Source: Candidatus Megaera polyxenophila (GTDB lineage: Bacteria; Pseudomonadota; Alphaproteobacteria; Rickettsiales; Rickettsiaceae). Taken from it: a DNA stretch of 64,000 nucleotides. The notes beneath the pieces are model-generated. The model ran no database searches, was not told the origin of the DNA, and saw only the letters and a list, made by a program, of their open reading frames with translations. The stretch lies in NCBI GenBank assembly GCA_037101405.1, contig AP017964.1:930001-994000 (forward strand), written 5' to 3'. Positions within the stretch are counted from its first letter, which is position 1. Each line of letters begins with the position of its first letter. Shown here piece after piece: positions 53,281 to 62,598 of the stretch. Both the position numbers and the translations under genes were made by a program.

Positions 53281-53484
53281 ATGTTTAAAAAATTAGCATT
53301 ATTACTCAGTGTTCTTGCGATATCAAAGTTTGCTTTTGCAAATACCGGATCTGAAGGTTCTGCAGCTGGAAAGGCTCACGAAGAAGGACACGCTAAGGCC
53401 CATGAAGAGCATGGTAAAAGCCATGACAAAGGTCATGAGCATCATGGTGATAGCCACGGAAAAAAAGGATCAGCTTCTAAGTAA
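53281..53484 (+). CDS. Small secreted His-rich protein, paralogue of the gene at 51185
   Basis: A 67-residue exported protein from the ATG at 53281 (an upstream ATG at 53230 would lie inside the IS repeat and is not the start). Signal peptide KKLALLLSVLAISKFAFA, then a mature part dominated by His, Gly, Glu, Lys and Ser (HEEGHAKAHEEHGKSHDKGH and HGDSHGKKG), with about 12 His. It could bind zinc, copper or nickel in the periplasm or outside; that is inference. The IS has separated its ribosome-binding site from the original upstream region. Confidence 0.75.
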   Translation: MFKKLALLLSVLAISKFAFANTGSEGSAAGKAHEEGHAKAHEEHGKSHDKGHEHHGDSHGKKGSASK

Positions 53485-53502
53485 TTCCTTTAAGCTCCTA
53501 AA

Positions 53503-53555
53503 TTCAAGCCTTTAATCAGTAAAATCTGTTTTAGTTTTATAACTAAAGGCTTGAA
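53503..53555 (+). terminator. 12-bp perfect inverted repeat after the His-rich gene, overlapping the rpmI promoter
   Basis: TTCAAGCCTTTA (53503-53514) and TAAAGGCTTGAA (53544-53555) pair perfectly around 29 nt and are followed by AAAAAG. An alternative hairpin, TTTAGTT/AACTAAA with a TTAT loop, uses 53530-53547. It would end the message from the secreted-protein gene. Its right arm includes the -35 box of the ribosomal promoter. Confidence 0.5.
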
Positions 53556-53579
53556 AAAAGAATATGCATTAAGTATAAT
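53551..53579 (+). promoter_or_regulatory. Promoter of rpmI-rplT
   Basis: TTGAAA (53551-53556), exactly 17 bp, then a consensus TATAAT (53574-53579). The rpmI start is about 79 bp downstream, leaving a leader of about 70 nt. This is the best-matching promoter in the window and suits a ribosomal operon. Confidence 0.75.
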
Positions 53580-53657
53580 GCCCTTTACAGCAACGTGGCT
53601 CTGGTATGCCTAATTTGCTGTTTGTTTATTTTTTTAAATGCCAAAAAAAGAGTCAAT

Positions 53658-53864
53658 ATGCCTAAAATGAAGACACATTCGGGTGCAAAAAAGCGCTTTA
53701 AGCTTACTGCAAGCGGCAAAGTAAAAGCTAGTCAGGCAGGTAAGCAGCACTTTATGAGACGTCGTACGAAAGCTCAACTTCGCAATCAAAGAGGAACTAC
53801 AATACTTGGTGATGAAGATGCGAAGAGATTAGTAAAGATTTTCCTTCCTAATGGGACTAATTAA
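53658..53864 (+). CDS. rpmI: 50S ribosomal protein L35
   Basis: 68 residues from the ATG at 53658 ([21 protein letters not shown]), the classical L35 N terminus; [17 protein letters not shown] follows. The frame is open further upstream but that part is untranslated leader. rplT follows after 17 bp. infC, often first in this operon, is not here. Confidence 0.97.
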   Translation: MPKMKTHSGAKKRFKLTASGKVKASQAGKQHFMRRRTKAQLRNQRGTTILGDEDAKRLVKIFLPNGTN

Positions 53865-53881
53865 AAAATGAGAGTGAAATT

Positions 53882-54244
53882 ATGACACGTGCAAAAGCAG
53901 GAATAGTATCCAAAAGTCGCCACAAAAAAATAATCAAGCTTGCTAAAGGTTATAGAGGCAGGGCAAAGAATTGTTTTAGAATAGCAATTGAGAAAGTAGA
54001 AAAAGGCTTACAGTATGCGTATAGAGATCGTAGAAATCGTAAGCGTGATTTTAGAGGTCTCTGGATTCAAAGAATTAATGCAGCTGTAAGAGAGCATGGA
54101 ATGGTTTATTCTAGCTTTATTAATGGATTAAATAAGTCCGGGGTTGTTGTGGATCGTAAAATGCTGGCAGAGCTTGCTGTAAATAACGCCGATAGTTTTG
54201 CCCACATTGTAGAGCAAGCCAAAAAAGGTTTAACCGCAAAATAA
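53882..54244 (+). CDS. rplT: 50S ribosomal protein L20
   Basis: 120 residues, with [27 protein letters not shown] (key part [14 protein letters not shown]), [22 protein letters not shown] and [22 protein letters not shown]20 is an early 23S rRNA assembly protein and in many bacteria represses its own operon through the leader. A terminator hairpin follows immediately. Confidence 0.97.
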   Translation: MTRAKAGIVSKSRHKKIIKLAKGYRGRAKNCFRIAIEKVEKGLQYAYRDRRNRKRDFRGLWIQRINAAVREHGMVYSSFINGLNKSGVVVDRKMLAELAVNNADSFAHIVEQAKKGLTAK

Positions 54245-54263
54245 GGAATATACTTCCTTTTTT
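54243..54263 (+). terminator. Rho-independent terminator after rplT
   Basis: AAGGAA (54243-54248), loop TATAC, TTCCTT (54254-54259), then TTTT. It overlaps the rplT stop codon. A short but canonical stem with a T-run. Confidence 0.65.
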
Positions 54264-54297
54264 AGGCTTCCATAAGCCATAGATTTGTCTTTGTAAC

Positions 54298-54376
54298 TAA
54301 GAATTTGGGGGATAAGCAAAAAGTATAGAAGCTGCATAACAGCTGCTATACAAATTAGCCCCAAATTATTCTTAAT
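54298..54376. ncRNA. Candidate structured element, nested double stem
   Basis: The outer stem AATTTGGGG (54302-54310) pairs with CCCCAAATT (54359-54367); the inner stem GTATAG-A-AGCTG (54323-54334) pairs with CAGCT-G-CTATAC (54340-54351) with one A/G mismatch around a CATAA loop. Adjacent TAAG/CTTA can add pairs past a 3-nt bulge. There is no reading frame. It lies in the 383-bp gap between rplT and the Gdx gene and looks like a small RNA or a mobile palindrome. The remainder of that gap (to 54627) shows nothing I can name. Confidence 0.45.
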
Positions 54377-54627
54377 GAAGGTGTTATTGTTCTCTTGATG
54401 CTTCTCAATTCAATTACCATAATGGGTTATACGCTAGAGTAAAGAAATATCCCAATTTTACTTTAGGGGTGTTAGATGAACTTGTCCTTTATTCTGTTGA
54501 TTTTCTGTAAGTATTTTTATATGGCTTAAATTTTTAAGGTATATGAAAAGCGCAATGTCTAACAATAATTGCATATATTAATAATATTACTTATTTTTAT
54601 ATCATAATTTATTAATCGATTAAAAAT

Positions 54628-54945
54628 ATGTCTTGGTTTTACCTTTTTATGGCGGGGATATTTGAAATATTTTGGGCAGTAGGGATAAAATACTGCGATG
54701 GATTTAAAATTACTATTTCTTTGGTTTTAGTAATAATTTCCATGGCTCTTAGTGTAATTTTTCTGGGATTAGCCACTAAAACCATTCCAATGAGCATAGC
54801 TTACGCAGTGTGGACTGGTATTGGAATAGTAGGAGTATTCATTTACGGTCTGTTAATACTGAAAGATCCGATTTCGGTTAAGAATATCATTTGTGTTGGG
54901 ATGATTTTAATAGGAATAATTGGGCTAAAGTTAGGGATAAAATGA
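54628..54945 (+). CDS. SMR family exporter, Gdx/SugE type
   Basis: A 105-residue, four-helix small multidrug resistance protein. The N terminus MSWFYLFMAGIFEIFWAVGIKY (with the essential Glu13) and IPMSIAYAVWTGIGIVGV are those of SugE/Gdx, whose members export guanidinium in exchange for protons, rather than EmrE. No guanidine riboswitch is recognised upstream. It is 10 bp before the ABC exporter gene on the same strand. Confidence 0.88.
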   Translation: MSWFYLFMAGIFEIFWAVGIKYCDGFKITISLVLVIISMALSVIFLGLATKTIPMSIAYAVWTGIGIVGVFIYGLLILKDPISVKNIICVGMILIGIIGLKLGIK

Positions 54946-54955
54946 TCAAAATAAT

Positions 54956-56701
54956 ATGAAAAACATATCTATTATTTCCTTTTTCTGGCAACATATAAAG
55001 CCTTACAAATGGTATTATGCAGGAATGCTTATAGCTCCTGTAATAGGGGCTATCTTTCCATTTGCTTATCATTATGCCGTCAAGTTATTTATTGACTTAA
55101 TGTCAGTAGAGCGCAGCATAAATTACAACGATATTATTTTCCCAATTACTATTTTTATCCTCTCACAAGTGGTTATGGAAGCTTCATGGAGGATAAGCAA
55201 TATTTTAGAGTGGATTGCAGAGCCTCAAGTTAGAAGGTCATTATTGTTAAAATCCTATGATTATGTACAACACCATTCTTATAGTTTTTTCCAGAATAAC
55301 TTTACCGGGGCAATAAGTAGTAAAATTAAAGGTATTTTAGATGGTTATGATCATTTTTGGGCTGAAATGCACCATGGTTTATTTCAAAAGATTTTAAAAG
55401 TTATTATCAGCTTTTTTGTCCTTGCTATGATTCACCCAAACCTTAGCTTATTCCTTTGTGCTTGGAGTGTTTTATACTTTCCTATCATGTACAAGGTTTC
55501 GATCAAATTGAATCAGGCTGCTTTTGCTGAAACAGAAGCAAAACATTCTCTAATTGGTCAGATTTCAGACAAGATTAGCAATATTATTGCAGTTTTATCT
55601 TTTGCCACTAGAAAAATAGAACTAAAGAAATTAGATGACCAAATATTAACTGAATTCGTTCCAAAACAAATTCTCCTTTACAAGTATGCTTTTATTAGCA
55701 ATGTAGTTAGTGGGGCATTCTTTCTGATAATGACAACATTTTTTATATTTTATATGGTACATTTACGCCAAAATGGGCTAATTAGTGTTGGAGATTTTGC
55801 TTTTGTTTTTGCTATTTCGGTAGTAATAATAGAGGAAACCTGGGGGATAACTCAATCACTGCAGAATTTTGTCCGTATTATTGGGGACTTACGAAGTTCT
55901 ATCGCTTTTTTATATTCTCCTCAAATTGATGTTGACCATCCAAATGCCAGGTCTTTGAGGATTAACAGACCGCAGATAGAATTTAAGGAAGTCAGTTTTG
56001 GTTATAGCGAAGAAGAAAAGGTCTTTAAAAACCTTAATTTAGCAATAAAACCTGGGGAGAAAATAGGGTTGGTCGGTTATTCAGGGGCCGGTAAATCCTC
56101 TCTAGTAAATTTATTGCTTAAATATTTTAAAGTGTCAATGGGTCAAATACTTATCGACGGCCAAAATATTAATGATATAAGCCAAGATTCTCTTCGGGAA
56201 AATATTTCAGTTATTCCTCAAGATACAATGTTATTTCATAGATCGATTTTAGAAAATATAAGATATGGTAGGCTGAATGCTACCGATGAAGAAGTTATAG
56301 CTGCAAGTAAAGCTGCTCATATTCATGAATTTATTGTGGGATTGCCCCACCAGTACCAAACTTATGTAGGAGAAAGAGGAGTAAAGCTTTCAGGCGGGCA
56401 AAGACAGCGTATCTCTATTGCTAGGGCTATTCTAAAAGATGCTCCTATACTGATTCTAGATGAAGCTACATCATCGCTTGATAGTCATACTGAAAAATTA
56501 ATTCAGGATAGCCTCAATTTTCTTATTGAAAGTAAAGGGAAAACGGTTATTGCGATTGCTCATAGACTTTCTACTCTAAAACATATGGACAGAATCCTTA
56601 TTATGGATAAAGGTAAAATTATTGAAGAAGGTACTCACCAGCAGCTACTGCATAACCATAAAGGCCTTTATAAAAAACTATGGAAATTCCAAGAAGTATA
56701 A
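54956..56701 (+). CDS. ABC exporter, fused permease and ATPase (MsbA/MdlB-like)
   Basis: A 581-residue half-transporter: six transmembrane helices in residues 1-325, then the nucleotide-binding domain with Walker A GYSGAGKSS (about 371-379), Q-loop VIPQDTMLF, signature LSGGQRQRISIARA, Walker B ILILDEATSSLD and switch His in AIAHRLST. It works as a dimer. Lipid, peptide or drug export are all possible; Rickettsia have several such genes. It starts 10 bp after the Gdx gene. Confidence 0.88.
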   Translation: MKNISIISFFWQHIKPYKWYYAGMLIAPVIGAIFPFAYHYAVKLFIDLMSVERSINYNDIIFPITIFILSQVVMEASWRISNILEWIAEPQVRRSLLLKSYDYVQHHSYSFFQNNFTGAISSKIKGILDGYDHFWAEMHHGLFQKILKVIISFFVLAMIHPNLSLFLCAWSVLYFPIMYKVSIKLNQAAFAETEAKHSLIGQISDKISNIIAVLSFATRKIELKKLDDQILTEFVPKQILLYKYAFISNVVSGAFFLIMTTFFIFYMVHLRQNGLISVGDFAFVFAISVVIIEETWGITQSLQNFVRIIGDLRSSIAFLYSPQIDVDHPNARSLRINRPQIEFKEVSFGYSEEEKVFKNLNLAIKPGEKIGLVGYSGAGKSSLVNLLLKYFKVSMGQILIDGQNINDISQDSLRENISVIPQDTMLFHRSILENIRYGRLNATDEEVIAASKAAHIHEFIVGLPHQYQTYVGERGVKLSGGQRQRISIARAILKDAPILILDEATSSLDSHTEKLIQDSLNFLIESKGKTVIAIAHRLSTLKHMDRILIMDKGKIIEEGTHQQLLHNHKGLYKKLWKFQEV

Positions 56702-56833
56702 CAAGCTAGAAATCCTGCGGTAAGAAAATCTTGATCGGGTTTGATTCAAAATTGTTTAATTTACAATTTTTTTAGACTAGACTTGGTAAGTGTTAGTAAT
56801 TTATAAAATTATTATAGGCAAAGGTATTTTGAA

Positions 56834-57160
56834 ATGAAAAAATTTACAATTAATTGCGACTTTGGTGGCCAACTCTCCCCATTTACTATTTTTATCGGGA
56901 AACCTGAACACTCCCATCATCCATTGCATTTTCAAGCAGATTGGCTCTCAAAACAACGTGGTGGAATGATACCAGGAGATGTTATGGATGCTGTCAGTCA
57001 GCTTCAAGAACTAGCAGAAAAAAATGGAGTCTCTTTAGAAGAATTGTGCGTATATGCTCTTGGTACAAAAGAAGAACAAGCTGCTCTTGAAGGAAGTACC
57101 GAGAAAGCAAGTACAGAAACAGAGCAAGTTTCTGGAGAAGAAGCGAGTAGTAATGAATAA
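56834..57160 (+). CDS. DUF2610 domain protein
   Basis: A 108-residue cytoplasmic protein of a family I know mainly from Rickettsiales. The core [25 protein letters not shown] (key part [12 protein letters not shown]), [17 protein letters not shown] and [20 protein letters not shown] are highly conserved; the last 25 residues are Glu/Ser/Thr-rich. Function unknown. It is monocistronic. Confidence 0.88.
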   Translation: MKKFTINCDFGGQLSPFTIFIGKPEHSHHPLHFQADWLSKQRGGMIPGDVMDAVSQLQELAEKNGVSLEELCVYALGTKEEQAALEGSTEKASTETEQVSGEEASSNE

Positions 57161-57283
57161 CTTAAGTCATCAAACTTTCTAGTTGATACAACTTGTAAAG
57201 CACGCTATACTACCATAAGTAGTACAGTTAAAAAGCTTTTTAACTCCTTGAGTGTATAAAATAAATTAAAGAAATATTGTCCT

Positions 57284-57547
57284 ATGACCTTGACTGTAAC
57301 GAATCCACAAGTAACTAGTGAAAGCCCTATTCCGGTCGTTCCAATTCCAGTTACGGCTTCTACTTGGGGAGAAATCAACGTACCAACTAATACTTCAGTT
57401 ATCGCACCCGTGCTTCTGGTAACAAATCTGGAGGCTGTGGATTTAGCTACTTCTGGCCCTGCTGTTAATATTCTGGGAGAAGGGCAGGATGCAGAGGGTA
57501 GCTATGTTCATAACCTACCGGAAATTTTTACCCCTTTTAGTGAGTAA
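57284..57547 (+). CDS. Hypothetical small protein (87 aa)
   Basis: An 87-residue frame rich in Val, Pro, Thr and Ser (TNPQVTSESPIPVVPIPVTA, then INVPTNTSVIAPVLLVT, and a C-terminal GPAVNILGEGQDAEGSYVH). It has no signal peptide, membrane span or recognised fold. Amino acid composition and codon use look like a real gene, but there is no strong SD and no partner. Possibly an intrinsically disordered, lineage-specific protein. Confidence 0.45.
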   Translation: MTLTVTNPQVTSESPIPVVPIPVTASTWGEINVPTNTSVIAPVLLVTNLEAVDLATSGPAVNILGEGQDAEGSYVHNLPEIFTPFSE

Positions 57548-57590
57548 GTTTTTTATCTTTCTCCTCTATAAGAGAGCTTCTGATTTTTTG

Positions 57591-60236
57591 TTATAGGAAA
57601 TTAGGCAGTTCTTTTTCAAGTATTGTAAGTTTTTCAATATCCCCGCCTCCTGCTTGTGCTAGGTCTGCCTGTCCACCACCACTCCCACCAATAAAACCAG
57701 TTAATTTTTTTACAATGTTACCGGCATTATACTCAGATGTTATATTTTTAGACACCCCAACTAATACTGATAATTTATCATCTAATTTACTAGTATATAC
57801 CACAACCAGATTATTATGATTTTTTACCATATCTTGTAGTGCCATACGCAGTAGTTTAGAGTTAACATTATCAATCTGCTTATAGATTAATCTAATATTA
57901 TCGATATCTTTAGCAATTCTATTAATTTCCTCTGCAGTTAAGGATAAAGTTTCTAGCTGTTTTTTTTCTAGATCCTTTTCTAGCTCCTTTTTACTGTGAA
58001 TAAGGGAATCTAGTTTTTGTAAAACATCCTGCTTATTAGTTTTGAGGTTATTTATAATAGTGGCCAGTAATTTTTCATTTTCCCTAATAAAAGAAAGAGC
58101 ATAAGTACCACAAACGGCTTCAATTCTTCTAACCCCAGCAGCAATTGCACTTTCACTCACTATTTTGAATATCCCTATATCACCAGTTCTAGATACATGT
58201 GTTCCGCCGCAGAGTTCAAAAGAGTAAGGGTTTTCTTTATCATTTTCATTACCTATTGAAACTACTCTTACTTCATTTTCATATTTTTCGCCAAATAGTG
58301 CCATAGCACCGGATTCAATAGCAGAATCAGTAGACATTAATTTTGTATGTACGGGTGAATTATCTACTATAATCTGGTTTACTTTATCTTCAATCAGATT
58401 AATTTCAGCAGAGGTTAAGCCATTTGGATGGCTAATATCGAATCTCAACCTATCATGAGCTACTAGCGACCCCTTTTGAGTAATATGATTACCCAGGACG
58501 CTTCTGAGTACAGCATGCAGCAGATGAGTAGCAGAATGATGCATTCTAAGGTATTTGCGGTGATAACTATCGATGGTGAGTTTGACTTCATCATTTTCAG
58601 TAACAAGGCCTTCCTCAAGCTCACAAATATGACCATGTATTTTTCCTAAATATTTTAGGGTATCTAGGACCTTAATTTTACCATGCTCCGAGTTAATAAA
58701 ACCAATATCTCCCATTTGCCCTCCAGATTCACCATAAAAAGGGGTTTGATTGGTAATTAAAGTAAATTTTTTACCTTTTTCGGATATTTGCCTAGTACGA
58801 GTGCCGTTTATAATTAACGCAAGAACTTTGGCTTCTGAACTATTAAGGGAATATCCAAGAAACTCAGTAGAGCCAAATTCAGACAAGAGATCAAACCACA
58901 TATTATCCGTTTTTGACTCTCCAGAACCAATCCAAGTACTTCTTGCTCGTTCTTTCTGCTCGGCCATCATTTGCTCAAAACCAGCATTATCAATTGCTAT
59001 GTTCTTTTTCTTTAATATATCTTGAGTCAAATCTAAAGGAAATCCGTATGTATCATAAAGCTTGAACGCTACTTCTCCGGATAAGGTAGAATTAGCAGGT
59101 AAGGTTCTAGTCTCTTCTTCTAAGAGTTTTAGTCCTCTATCCAAAGTAACTTTAAATCTTTCCTCTTCTTGTTTTAAAATGCTACTAACAAAATCTTCTG
59201 CCCTTTTTATTTCAGGAAAGGTATGGCCAAACAAATCTACAAGTTTTGGTAATAATTTATACATTAAAGGTTCTGATGCTCCTAGCTGGTGAGCGTGGCG
59301 CATGGCTCTGCGCATAATTCTTCTTAGCACATATCCCCGTCCTTCGTTAGATGGCATAACACCATCCGCAATCAAGAATGCAGATGAACGTAAGTGATCT
59401 GCTATTACTCTGTAGGAAAAAAGTTCTTCACCTGTAGCTTTTACTTTTAATAGCGATTCGGTATAGCCTATTATTTCTCGGAATAAATCAATATCATAAT
59501 TATCATGTACGCCTTGTATTACTGCTGAGATTCGCTCAAGACCCATTCCAGTATCAACGGATTTTTTTGGCAATTCAATCCTAGTATCCTTATTTATCTG
59601 CTCAAACTGCATAAATACTAGATTCCAGATTTCAATATATCTATCCCCATCAGCGTTTTTTGTGCCCGGCAGACCGCCAAATATTTTATCGCCATGGTCA
59701 TAGAAAATTTCAGAACATGGTCCGCATGGGCCTGTCTCTCCCATTGACCAAAAATTATCATTTGTAGCAATTCTAATTATTCTTTCATCAGTTAAGTTAG
59801 CTATTTTTTTCCAGTAAATTACTGCTTCTTCGTCATCATGAAACACGGTTACATATAATTTCTCTTTAGGAATTGAAAAACTTTTGGTTAGTAGGTTCCA
59901 CGCATAATAAATAGCTTCTTCTTTAAAATAATCGCCAAAAGAAAAATTACCAAGCATTTCGAAAAATGTATGATGCCTTGCGGTATAACCTACATTATCA
60001 AGATCATTATGCTTACCGCCAGCTCTTACAGATTTTTGGCTTGAAGTAGCTTTATTATAATCTCTTTTATCGATACCGGTAAATACGTCTTTAAACTGTA
60101 CCATACCGGAATTAGTAAACATTAATGTCGGGTCATTTTGTGGTACTAAAGAACTAGCAGGTACGTAAGTATGGTTATTTTTAACAAAGTAATCTATGAA
60201 AGTGTTTCTAATCTGCGTCGTAGTGAATTTTGACAT
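57591..60236 (-). CDS. alaS: Alanyl-tRNA synthetase
   Basis: Class II synthetase, 881 residues, normal length. Aminoacylation core: RNTFIDYFVKNNHTYVPASSLVPQNDPTL (key part SSLVPQNDPTLMF), GKHNDLDNVGYTARHHTFFEMLGNFSFGDY, and the GRGYVLRRIMRRA motif. The editing domain has HHSATHLLHAVLR and ELCGGTHVSRTG (zinc-binding HxxxH and CxxxH). The C-Ala domain ends GGSGGGQADLAQAGG. Confidence 0.98.
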   Translation of the reverse strand: MSKFTTTQIRNTFIDYFVKNNHTYVPASSLVPQNDPTLMFTNSGMVQFKDVFTGIDKRDYNKATSSQKSVRAGGKHNDLDNVGYTARHHTFFEMLGNFSFGDYFKEEAIYYAWNLLTKSFSIPKEKLYVTVFHDDEEAVIYWKKIANLTDERIIRIATNDNFWSMGETGPCGPCSEIFYDHGDKIFGGLPGTKNADGDRYIEIWNLVFMQFEQINKDTRIELPKKSVDTGMGLERISAVIQGVHDNYDIDLFREIIGYTESLLKVKATGEELFSYRVIADHLRSSAFLIADGVMPSNEGRGYVLRRIMRRAMRHAHQLGASEPLMYKLLPKLVDLFGHTFPEIKRAEDFVSSILKQEEERFKVTLDRGLKLLEEETRTLPANSTLSGEVAFKLYDTYGFPLDLTQDILKKKNIAIDNAGFEQMMAEQKERARSTWIGSGESKTDNMWFDLLSEFGSTEFLGYSLNSSEAKVLALIINGTRTRQISEKGKKFTLITNQTPFYGESGGQMGDIGFINSEHGKIKVLDTLKYLGKIHGHICELEEGLVTENDEVKLTIDSYHRKYLRMHHSATHLLHAVLRSVLGNHITQKGSLVAHDRLRFDISHPNGLTSAEINLIEDKVNQIIVDNSPVHTKLMSTDSAIESGAMALFGEKYENEVRVVSIGNENDKENPYSFELCGGTHVSRTGDIGIFKIVSESAIAAGVRRIEAVCGTYALSFIRENEKLLATIINNLKTNKQDVLQKLDSLIHSKKELEKDLEKKQLETLSLTAEEINRIAKDIDNIRLIYKQIDNVNSKLLRMALQDMVKNHNNLVVVYTSKLDDKLSVLVGVSKNITSEYNAGNIVKKLTGFIGGSGGGQADLAQAGGGDIEKLTILEKELPNFL

Positions 60237-60420
60237 TTCTAAATTTACAAATATTTAATTTTTAACTCTATTTTAGGATAGCACATTAAAGAATTTATGG
60301 CTAAATTACAATATTATTTTAAAAAGCTTTTTAAAGGATTTTATTGCATTTGAGCTCGAGAGGATATTAGTCATACTCTAAGGTGTGGTTCAGATGATAT
60401 TTTTGTGGTAAGAATTTAAG

Positions 60421-61965
60421 ATGAAAAAAATTAGTTCGAAATTAGAAATAGTCGGTAATTTCATCAATAATCTTTTACATAAGCAAAATTTGATAATTTT
60501 TATTGGAAAAGTTGGGATTAAAATTATTGCATGCTACAAACACCAGGCCATCGACAACATTTTTGTCTCTTATGAAAAAGACGACCATTTCCAAGTATGC
60601 TGCACATTTTTAAAGAATTATAAAAAATTTCAAGTGCTGGTTTTGCTAGATTCTCCAACGTGTCAGATAAAGCATGAATTCATACCCATGCTTCAATCTA
60701 TAATAAAATCTAACCCTATAGAGAAATTTATTCAGGATAATTATAATTCAGATGATATAGTTGCTTATACTGTACATAATATAGATGCCAATAATGCTGG
60801 TGGAGAAGTATGGCAAACGGTAATTGCGTCTTCGCCTTATATCACTCCAACAAGTCAGGTGCTAGAATTTGTGATCTATAATTCTTTTGGATTTAACGGT
60901 ATATATTTTTTATCTTTGGAATTTGAATCAATAGTTGATACAATTTTAGCAATAAAACACACGCCTAAGGTTCAAAATGATTTGCAAATTTTTGTTACGA
61001 TTACTGAAACAAGTGGCATCAGAATTGCAACTAAGTATAAGAAAAATATTCTGGATGAGTTAACTGTAAGTTTTCCATCAGATAAATCAGATCTTTATAT
61101 AGTAGGAACAATTGAACAGGCAATTAGCGATAAAATTTTAAAATATAAAACATATGCGACCAGTCTAGATTTAAAAATTTGCATAATATTTTTATGCAAT
61201 AAAGCTTTATGTGATATTTTTGAAAGACTCCCCTCATTCCAAACGTATAGCATTATAACCTATAGCGATAATATTTTACCTTTTGTTGCTGAAAATAAAT
61301 ACCAGTCTTTCCAGGATAATAAATTATTAGAGTTATTTATAGAAAATAAAAAACATCTAGCATCGAATCAATTATTGAAGTCAATTACTAAACTTACTAA
61401 TATCAATTCAGTAATGTTTAAACCTTTATCTTTAGTAATAATAGGAATTATTGTATTTCTAATTTACCTGAAATATAATTCTATTGTAGTCCAACAAGAA
61501 ACAATAGAGCTTAATAATAAATATTATTCATTTTCTGAAAAATACCGTACTATAAAAAAACGTCATCCAGAAGTGGAAAATATTACTAATTTAACAGATT
61601 TCTATAATCTCCAAACAATACTCAGTATTAAATCACCAAATCCCTTTGATTTTCTTGAAAAACTTTTTTCTTTAAGTAATAACCCTAGCATTAAAATAGT
61701 TAACATTGATTGGTATACAGAAGATACAGATTTTACTGATAAAAAAATAATACTCAGTACTGATATATATATTATGTATATAGGTGATAAAAAAAATGAA
61801 CATGAAGCACAACAAGTTTTACAGGATTATGTAAGTTCAGTAAGGCTGCTCTTTCCAGATTATCAGGTAAGTTATTCTATAGAATATGACCATACCACTG
61901 AATTATTAACTACCCTAACTATACCGGCTAAATTAACTATTAGTAAAAATATAGAGGGGTCATAA
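60421..61965 (+). CDS. Membrane protein with PilM/PilN- or GspL-like layout, hypothetical
   Basis: A 514-residue protein of no family I can name with confidence. Residues 1-330 are cytoplasmic, alpha/beta; residues 335-351 (PLSLVIIGIIVFLIYLKY) form one transmembrane helix; a coiled segment (QETIELNNKYYSFSEKY) and a periplasmic domain (about 395-510, with FDFLEKLFSLSNNPSIKIVNI then VLQDYVSSVRLLFPDYQVSY) follow. A cytoplasmic part, one TM, a coiled coil and a ferredoxin-like domain is the layout of GspL or fused PilM-PilN. The next gene abuts it (stop at 61965, ATG at 61966). Confidence 0.6.
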   Translation: MKKISSKLEIVGNFINNLLHKQNLIIFIGKVGIKIIACYKHQAIDNIFVSYEKDDHFQVCCTFLKNYKKFQVLVLLDSPTCQIKHEFIPMLQSIIKSNPIEKFIQDNYNSDDIVAYTVHNIDANNAGGEVWQTVIASSPYITPTSQVLEFVIYNSFGFNGIYFLSLEFESIVDTILAIKHTPKVQNDLQIFVTITETSGIRIATKYKKNILDELTVSFPSDKSDLYIVGTIEQAISDKILKYKTYATSLDLKICIIFLCNKALCDIFERLPSFQTYSIITYSDNILPFVAENKYQSFQDNKLLELFIENKKHLASNQLLKSITKLTNINSVMFKPLSLVIIGIIVFLIYLKYNSIVVQQETIELNNKYYSFSEKYRTIKKRHPEVENITNLTDFYNLQTILSIKSPNPFDFLEKLFSLSNNPSIKIVNIDWYTEDTDFTDKKIILSTDIYIMYIGDKKNEHEAQQVLQDYVSSVRLLFPDYQVSYSIEYDHTTELLTTLTIPAKLTISKNIEGS

Positions 61966-62598
61966 ATGCTTGACAAAGTAGTAATTCACCTTAAAAACAT
62001 AATATTTTTTAAATTAGTTGTATATACTATATCTATTGTTTTACTTGGAGTGCTTATTCCTGAGTTTCAGGATCAGTTAGTAAAATCTCTACATGGAAAA
62101 GAAAGAGCAGAAATTTTATTTAATCAGTCCATAATCCAGCTTAACTCAATTGTGGAATTTGAACAAAAAATTCCTGAAATTAACTTGCAATATAAAGAGT
62201 TACTTGCTAATTCCAATAATAAAATTTGTGATACTAGAGAAGGCTTGTTAAGTAATTTAAGCTTGATTTCTCAAAAACGTAATTTATACGAACCAATCAA
62301 AGCGAAAGTGGTTCGGGTATTTGACAACCCATCCATTCAAAATAAGAATAGCGAAATTATCCTTTATCAATATGAAGTAACCATAAATTTTGCAGTGGAT
62401 TCATATGAAGAAGTTCTCAATGTAAGCGACGACATCTATAAAACTTTACCAGTAGGAGCTGTTATAATATGTATGCAAATAAGAAAACTTCAAGCGTTGA
62501 CGCCGGAGATTATACAAAAACTTTCAACCAAGGATTTTCCAGGCCTTACAGAGGTTTCTATAAAAGTTCTACTTAGAGAGATTGTATATGAAGAATAA
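61966..62598 (+). CDS. Single-span membrane protein with PilO/GspM-like layout, hypothetical
   Basis: A 210-residue protein: TM helix at about 14-32 (FFKLVVYTISIVLLGVLIP), a long helical/coiled segment (40-105, ERAEILFNQSIIQLNSIVEFEQK), and a C-terminal alpha/beta domain (110-210) with KAKVVRVFDNP and EITINFAVDSYEEVLNVSDDIYKTL (key part INFAVDSYEEVL). This matches PilO or GspM in order of parts, though not in recognisable sequence. It directly follows and overlaps the neighbours, so the three genes form one unit. Confidence 0.6.
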   Translation: MLDKVVIHLKNIIFFKLVVYTISIVLLGVLIPEFQDQLVKSLHGKERAEILFNQSIIQLNSIVEFEQKIPEINLQYKELLANSNNKICDTREGLLSNLSLISQKRNLYEPIKAKVVRVFDNPSIQNKNSEIILYQYEVTINFAVDSYEEVLNVSDDIYKTLPVGAVIICMQIRKLQALTPEIIQKLSTKDFPGLTEVSIKVLLREIVYEE

